Shown piece by piece: positions 60,801-64,000 of a stretch of DNA of 64,000 bases (position 1 is its first letter; every line of letters starts with the position of its first letter). Source of the stretch: Deuterostichococcus epilithicus. Taxonomy: Eukaryota; Chlorophyta; Trebouxiophyceae; Prasiolales; Stichococcaceae. The notes beneath the pieces are model-generated. The model saw only the letters and a program-made list of their open reading frames with translations. It had not been told where the DNA came from and did no database searches. The stretch lies in assembly GCA_033439295.1 (NCBI GenBank), contig JAVTLE010000013.1:372001-436000 (forward strand). The letters run 5' to 3'. Made by a program: the position numbers and the translations under genes.

Positions 60801-63800
60801 CACCATAAACACCTTCGAGCAGGACACGGTACGAGTCCCTTGACTGTGGCTTCTGCTTCCACGATGCTGCTTACAGGCTGCCGTGCAGATGTGGTGGTCT
60901 GCAACACAGCACGGAGTGAAGTATGCAATGACAGCCATCGGACGCGTGCACCGGCATGACACTTGTTGCATGCGTGACGTGCAGCTGGGCAACCTCCTCA
61001 AGCTGGCGCCCATCACTCTGGGCGGCGTCACCCCGGCACTGGGCGTGCCGCCGCTCAACCTCGTCAACTTGCTGGGCCCCCAGTTCGTCGGTGCGCGCAC
61101 ATTCTGCAGTGCTCTGCACTGTTCCACAAGACTACATACTGCAGTGGTCTATGCCGCTTTGAGTGTCTGGTCCAGCTACCAGCCTGGTTGCCGGTGTGCT
61201 CTGATGGAGGCTGACCTCCAGCCTGCGCTGTGCACAGGCTTCAGCATCGGCGACTTCACCAACTCTGACAATGCCGCCTTCAAGGTGGGAGCTGGCAACC
61301 TGCTCATGGACATTCGTCCTGTAGTCAATCTGAGCGAGCCTGACCTCAGTATCGGATGGCTCCGCTTTCACCCAACACATGAAACAAGTGTAACGCCACC
61401 TGGACCCGATCTCATTGGTGTGCTACCGCAGAGCGCGGTGGTGTCTCCCAACAACGCCATCTTCAACCTGGCGGGCCTGTCGGGGCTGCCCACCATTGCG
61501 CCGCTGCTCAACAACGTGCTCTCGCTGAGCCCCTTCCAGCTGAACAGCCTGTACATTTCCCCCATCTTCGCTGACAGCCAGGTCATCACCTTCACTCCCT
61601 ACACCGGAGGTGAGCGATGCAGCTCCAATGGTGTGTGCCGTCAGGTGGCTGAGTGGCGGCGGTTTCTCAATGCACATTCCGGTTGAGGCTTCAAACCATG
61701 ACTCACCACTACTCTCTCGTATGCGCCGCAGCGGTGCTGGGGCAGCTGACCGGCGCGGGCACGCCGCTGAGGGTGACCGTCACCAAGGCTGCGGGGCCAA
61801 CTCTGGTCGTCTTCCCATCAGCCGACTTTGGCAGCATCGCCGGCGTGACCATCAGCGCCGTCGGCACCGGCCAGGTGGAAAGAGTGGTTTCTTCATCGAT
61901 GCTTGAACGATGCACCTGCTGGGCGCATTCCACTGGCCTGCTGCAATGCAACGGCACATCCATTCCAGCCAACTGCAGTGCCGGGCGCCGCTGCTAAGGA
62001 CTCTGTTGTGTGTGCCCACTGCAGGCCAGCTCGCTGCTTGCAGGCCTGACACTTGCACAGGCAAGTCAACACTCCAGCCGCCATGCTTGCTGCTGAAGCA
62101 CTGCCAAGAGCTTGAACATGATCCAGAGGCTCGTTGTGTGTCTCGCTGACCCTGTAATGCGATGAAGCTGACGCATGTGGGTTTCTCGGTCCGACGTGGC
62201 TACCCTTTGCTGCCTCTTGCAGTTTGCCATCGATAACGTGTGCCTGTCGACGGGGCCTGTGACGCCCACTGGCCCAACAGCCGCGCCAACGGCAGCGCCA
62301 ACAACCCCCACTCTGGCGCCTACAAAGGCGCCCGCTGGAACTCCGACCACAGCGCCAACAGCCTCACCGACTGGTGCACCGACCACTGCGCCTACAGTCG
62401 CGCCCAGCACACCGACTGCCGCGCCGTCCGTCATTCCTGCCACCTGCCCCTCCGGCGGCACCATAAACACCTTCGAGCAGGACACGGTACGAGTCCCTTG
62501 ACTGTGGCTTCTGCTTCCACGATGCTGCTTACAGGCTGCCGTGCAGATGTGGTGGTCTGCAACACAGCACGGAGTGAAGTATGCAATGACAGCCATCGGA
62601 CGCGTGCACCGGCATGACACTTGTTGCATGCGTGACGTGCAGCTGGGCAACCTCCTCAAGCTGGCGCCCATCACTCTGGGCGGCGTCACCCCGGCACTGG
62701 GCGTGCCGCCGCTCAACCTCGTCAACTTGCTGGGCCCCCAGTTCGTCGGTGCGCGCACATTCTGCAGTGCTCTGCACTGTTCCACAAGACTACATACTGC
62801 AGTGGTCTATGCCGCTTTGAGTGTCTGGTCCAGCTGCCAGCCTGGTTGCCGGTGTGCTCTGATGGAGGCTGACCTCCAGCCTGCGCTGTGCACAGGCTTC
62901 AGCATCGGCGACTTCACCAACTCTGACAATGCCGCCTTCAAGGTGGGAGCTGGCAACCTGCTCATGGACATTCGTCCTGTAGTCAATCTGAGCGAGCCTG
63001 ACCTCAGTATCGGATGGCTCCGCTTTCACCCAACACATGAAACAAGTGTAACGCCACCTGGACCCGATCTCATTGGTGTGCTACCGCAGAGCGCGGTGGT
63101 GTCTCCCAACAACGCCATCTTCAACCTGGCAGGCCTGTCGGGGCTGCCCACCATTGCGCCGCTGCTCAACAACGTGCTCTCGCTGAGCCCCTTCCAGCTG
63201 AACAGCCTGTACATTTCCCCCATCTTCGCTGACAGCCAGGTCATCGCCTTCACTCCCTACACCGGAGGTGAGCGATGCAGCTCCAATGGTGTGTGCCGTC
63301 AGGTGGCTGAGTGGCGGCGGTTTCTCAATGCACATTCCGGTTGAGGCTTCAAACCATGACTCACCACTACTCTCTCGTATGCGCCGCAGCGGTGCTGGGG
63401 CAGCTGACCGGCGCGGGCACGCCGCTGAGGGTGACCGTCACCAAGGCTGCGGGGCCAGCTCTGGTCGTCTTCCCATCAGCCGACTTTGGCAGCATCGCCG
63501 GCGTGACCATCAGCGCCGTCGGCACCGGCCAGGTGGAAAGAGTGGTTTCTTCATCGATGCTTGAACGATGCACCTGCTGGGCGCATTCCACTGGCCTGCT
63601 GCAATGCAACGGCACCTCCATTCCAGCCAACTGCAGTGCCGGGCGCCGCTGCTAAGGACTCTGTTGTGTGTGCCCACTGCAGGCCAGCTCGCTGCTTGCA
63701 GGCCTGACACTTGCACAGGCAAGTCAACAATCCAGCCGCCATGCTTGCTGCTGAAGCACTGCCAAGAGCTTGAACATGATCCAGAGGCTCGATGTGTGTC

Positions 63801-64000
63801 TCGCTGACCTGCGATGCGATGAAGCTGGCGCATGTGGGTTTCTCGGTCCGACGTAGCTACCCTTTGCTGCCTCTTGCAGTTTGCCATCGACAACGTGTGC
63901 CTGTCGACGGGGCCTGTGACGCCCACTGGCCCAACAGCCGCGCCAACGGCAGCGCCAACAACACCCACTCTGGCGCTCACAAATGCGCCCGCTGGAACTC
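51825..64000 (+). CDS. Giant secreted Pro/Thr-rich protein with tandem 246-residue units (3' end beyond window)
   Basis: Exons before the array: 51825-52004, 52222-52332, 52560-52625, 52741-52902, 52942-53066 (tentative), 53147-53192, 53332-53383, 53438-53610, 53721-53900, 54045-55850 (967 residues, all in phase). Unit exons: 56007-56112, 56260-56306, 56456-56633, 56756-56898, 57247-57510; 57667-57772, 57920-57966, 58116-58293, 58416-58558, 58907-59170; 59327-59432, 59580-59626, 59774-59951, 60074-60216, 60565-60828; 60985-61090, 61238-61284, 61432-61609, 61732-61874, 62223-62486; 62643-62748, 62896-62942, 63090-63267, 63390-63532, 63880 to the edge. Signal peptide (1-25, LLACLLLAAAAHTVLAAF); Cys-containing module to 365 (e.g. 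GGICCKAGRYCGK) not recognised; Pro-Thr stalk to about 955; then repeats beginning CPSGGTINTFEQD and ending FAIDNVCLSTG. The unit pattern recalls beta-sandwich ectodomains of bacterial PEP-CTERM proteins (inference). Likely a cell-wall or surface glycoprotein. Confidence 0.75.
52921..52925. other. Ambiguous bases (N) after a C-run
   Basis: N at 52921, 52923 and 52925 follow a run of C in the intron between exons 4 and 5 of the PT-repeat gene. The exact intron length is unsure, but coding phase is not affected. Confidence 0.9.
54080..55800 (+). repeat. Degenerate 12-bp (4-residue) repeats coding a Pro-Thr stalk
   Basis: Begins with PTKQPTRRPTKQPT and continues as x-x-P-T tetrapeptides such as SAPT, NAPA, GTPT, ASPT for about 570 residues. 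Longer blocks recur: GTPTGSPTDAPSGAPT appears five times (near 54475, 54606, 54834, 55194 and 55408). The composition predicts dense O-glycosylation and an extended rod. The open frame on the other strand here is a by-product of the codon pattern. Confidence 0.92.
55803..57462 (+). repeat. Tandem unit 1 (1,660 bp)
   Basis: First full unit, counted from GCCACCTGCCCCTCCGG. It contains five exon segments and their introns and is nearly identical to unit 2 throughout, including introns. It has the GTGAGGGAG version of the second donor. The Pro-Thr linker at its end (57290-57460) is short, unlike the long stalk before it. Confidence 0.95.
57463..59122 (+). repeat. Tandem unit 2 (1,660 bp)
   Basis: Differs from unit 1 at only a few positions (for example A to C at 57821 in CATACTGCAG, G at 58167 in CTGTCGGGG). 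Same GTGAGGGAG donor as unit 1. Confidence 0.95.
59123..60780 (+). repeat. Tandem unit 3 (1,658 bp)
   Basis: Two bases shorter than units 1-2: the donor context is GTGGGAG instead of GTGAGGGAG near 59626. Private changes include CCTCTTGACTCACC near 60038 and CTGCGGGTG near 60109, and GGCAGGCCTG shared with unit 5. Confidence 0.95.
60781..62438 (+). repeat. Tandem unit 4 (1,658 bp)
   Basis: Has the short GTGGGAG donor context of unit 3. A private change is AGCTACCAGCC near 61174, inside an intron. It keeps GGCGGGCCTG like units 1 and 2. Confidence 0.95.
62439..64000 (+). repeat. Tandem unit 5 (cut by window edge)
   Basis: Same class as units 3 and 4. Private changes include GTCATCGCC near 63241 (Thr to Ala), GCCAGCTCTGG near 63457 (Thr to Ala), and several changes near 63790-63860 that shorten the last intron by one base; the start of its Pro-Thr linker also differs (CTCACAAATGCG). 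Confidence 0.93.

Noticed and set aside
57565-63655. Series of 108- to 267-residue ORFs repeated every 1.66 kb as separate small genes
   Set aside because: Each lacks its own promoter space and signal peptide, and their exon phases connect from one unit to the next. The longer ORFs in units 3-5 arise because a 2-bp deletion lets the frame run through an intron.

Overview
The window looks like nuclear DNA of a green alga, probably a Chlorella-like trebouxiophyte. It is GC-rich and carries long genes cut into many small exons (19 nt to 1.8 kb). Introns are short, mostly 100-400 bp, with GTGAGY or GTGCGY donors and CAG acceptors. Plastid-type transit peptides, Ala/Gly/Pro-rich low complexity and typical eukaryotic families (mitochondrial carrier, TMEM18, F-box/kelch, CAP, J-domain/PDI) fit this. 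The species assignment is inference. No prokaryotic operons, phage, IS elements, CRISPR, rRNA or tRNA genes were found. Exons were joined by hand from splice motifs, reading phase and family resemblance. For most genes every junction keeps phase and the summed length divides by three.

Layout: (1) 2592 to beyond the left edge, minus: mitochondrial succinate/fumarate-type carrier, C-terminus missing. (2) 3972-5345, minus: conserved-looking protein of unknown function, first exon not found. (3) 6829-13087, plus: secreted 16-exon protein with six Kazal and two Kunitz inhibitor domains. (4) 21010-13948, minus: F-box/kelch protein with a long Pro/Ala/Gln-rich tail. (5) 22102-27590, plus: membrane-anchored protein ending in a 2-oxoglutarate/Fe(II) dioxygenase-like domain. 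(6) 29338-28080, minus: TMEM18 homologue. (7) 29951-33552, plus: ER-type fusion of J-domain, thioredoxin CGHC domain, second thioredoxin-like region and MANF/ARMET C-terminal-like domain. (8) about 34148-36915, plus: secreted CAP (PR-1/SCP) protein with a 19-nt microexon. (9) 37827-39116, plus: small plastid-targeted glycine-rich membrane protein. (10) 48848-39727, minus: 17-exon plastid-type coiled-coil/TPR protein of about 1,233 residues. (11) 50472-50781, plus: weak candidate for a tiny secreted protein. (12) 51825 to beyond the right edge, plus: giant secreted protein with a Cys-containing N-terminal module, a roughly 600-residue Pro-Thr mucin-like region and at least five almost identical 246-residue units.

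The genes do not form one pathway, but several concern the secretory system and cell surface: inhibitor (3), dioxygenase (5), ER chaperone/oxidoreductase (7), CAP protein (8) and mucin-like repeat protein (12). The most notable items are the eight-headed protease inhibitor with varied P1 residues, the J-PDI-MANF fusion, and the 1.66-kb intragenic tandem array in which introns as well as exons are nearly identical.
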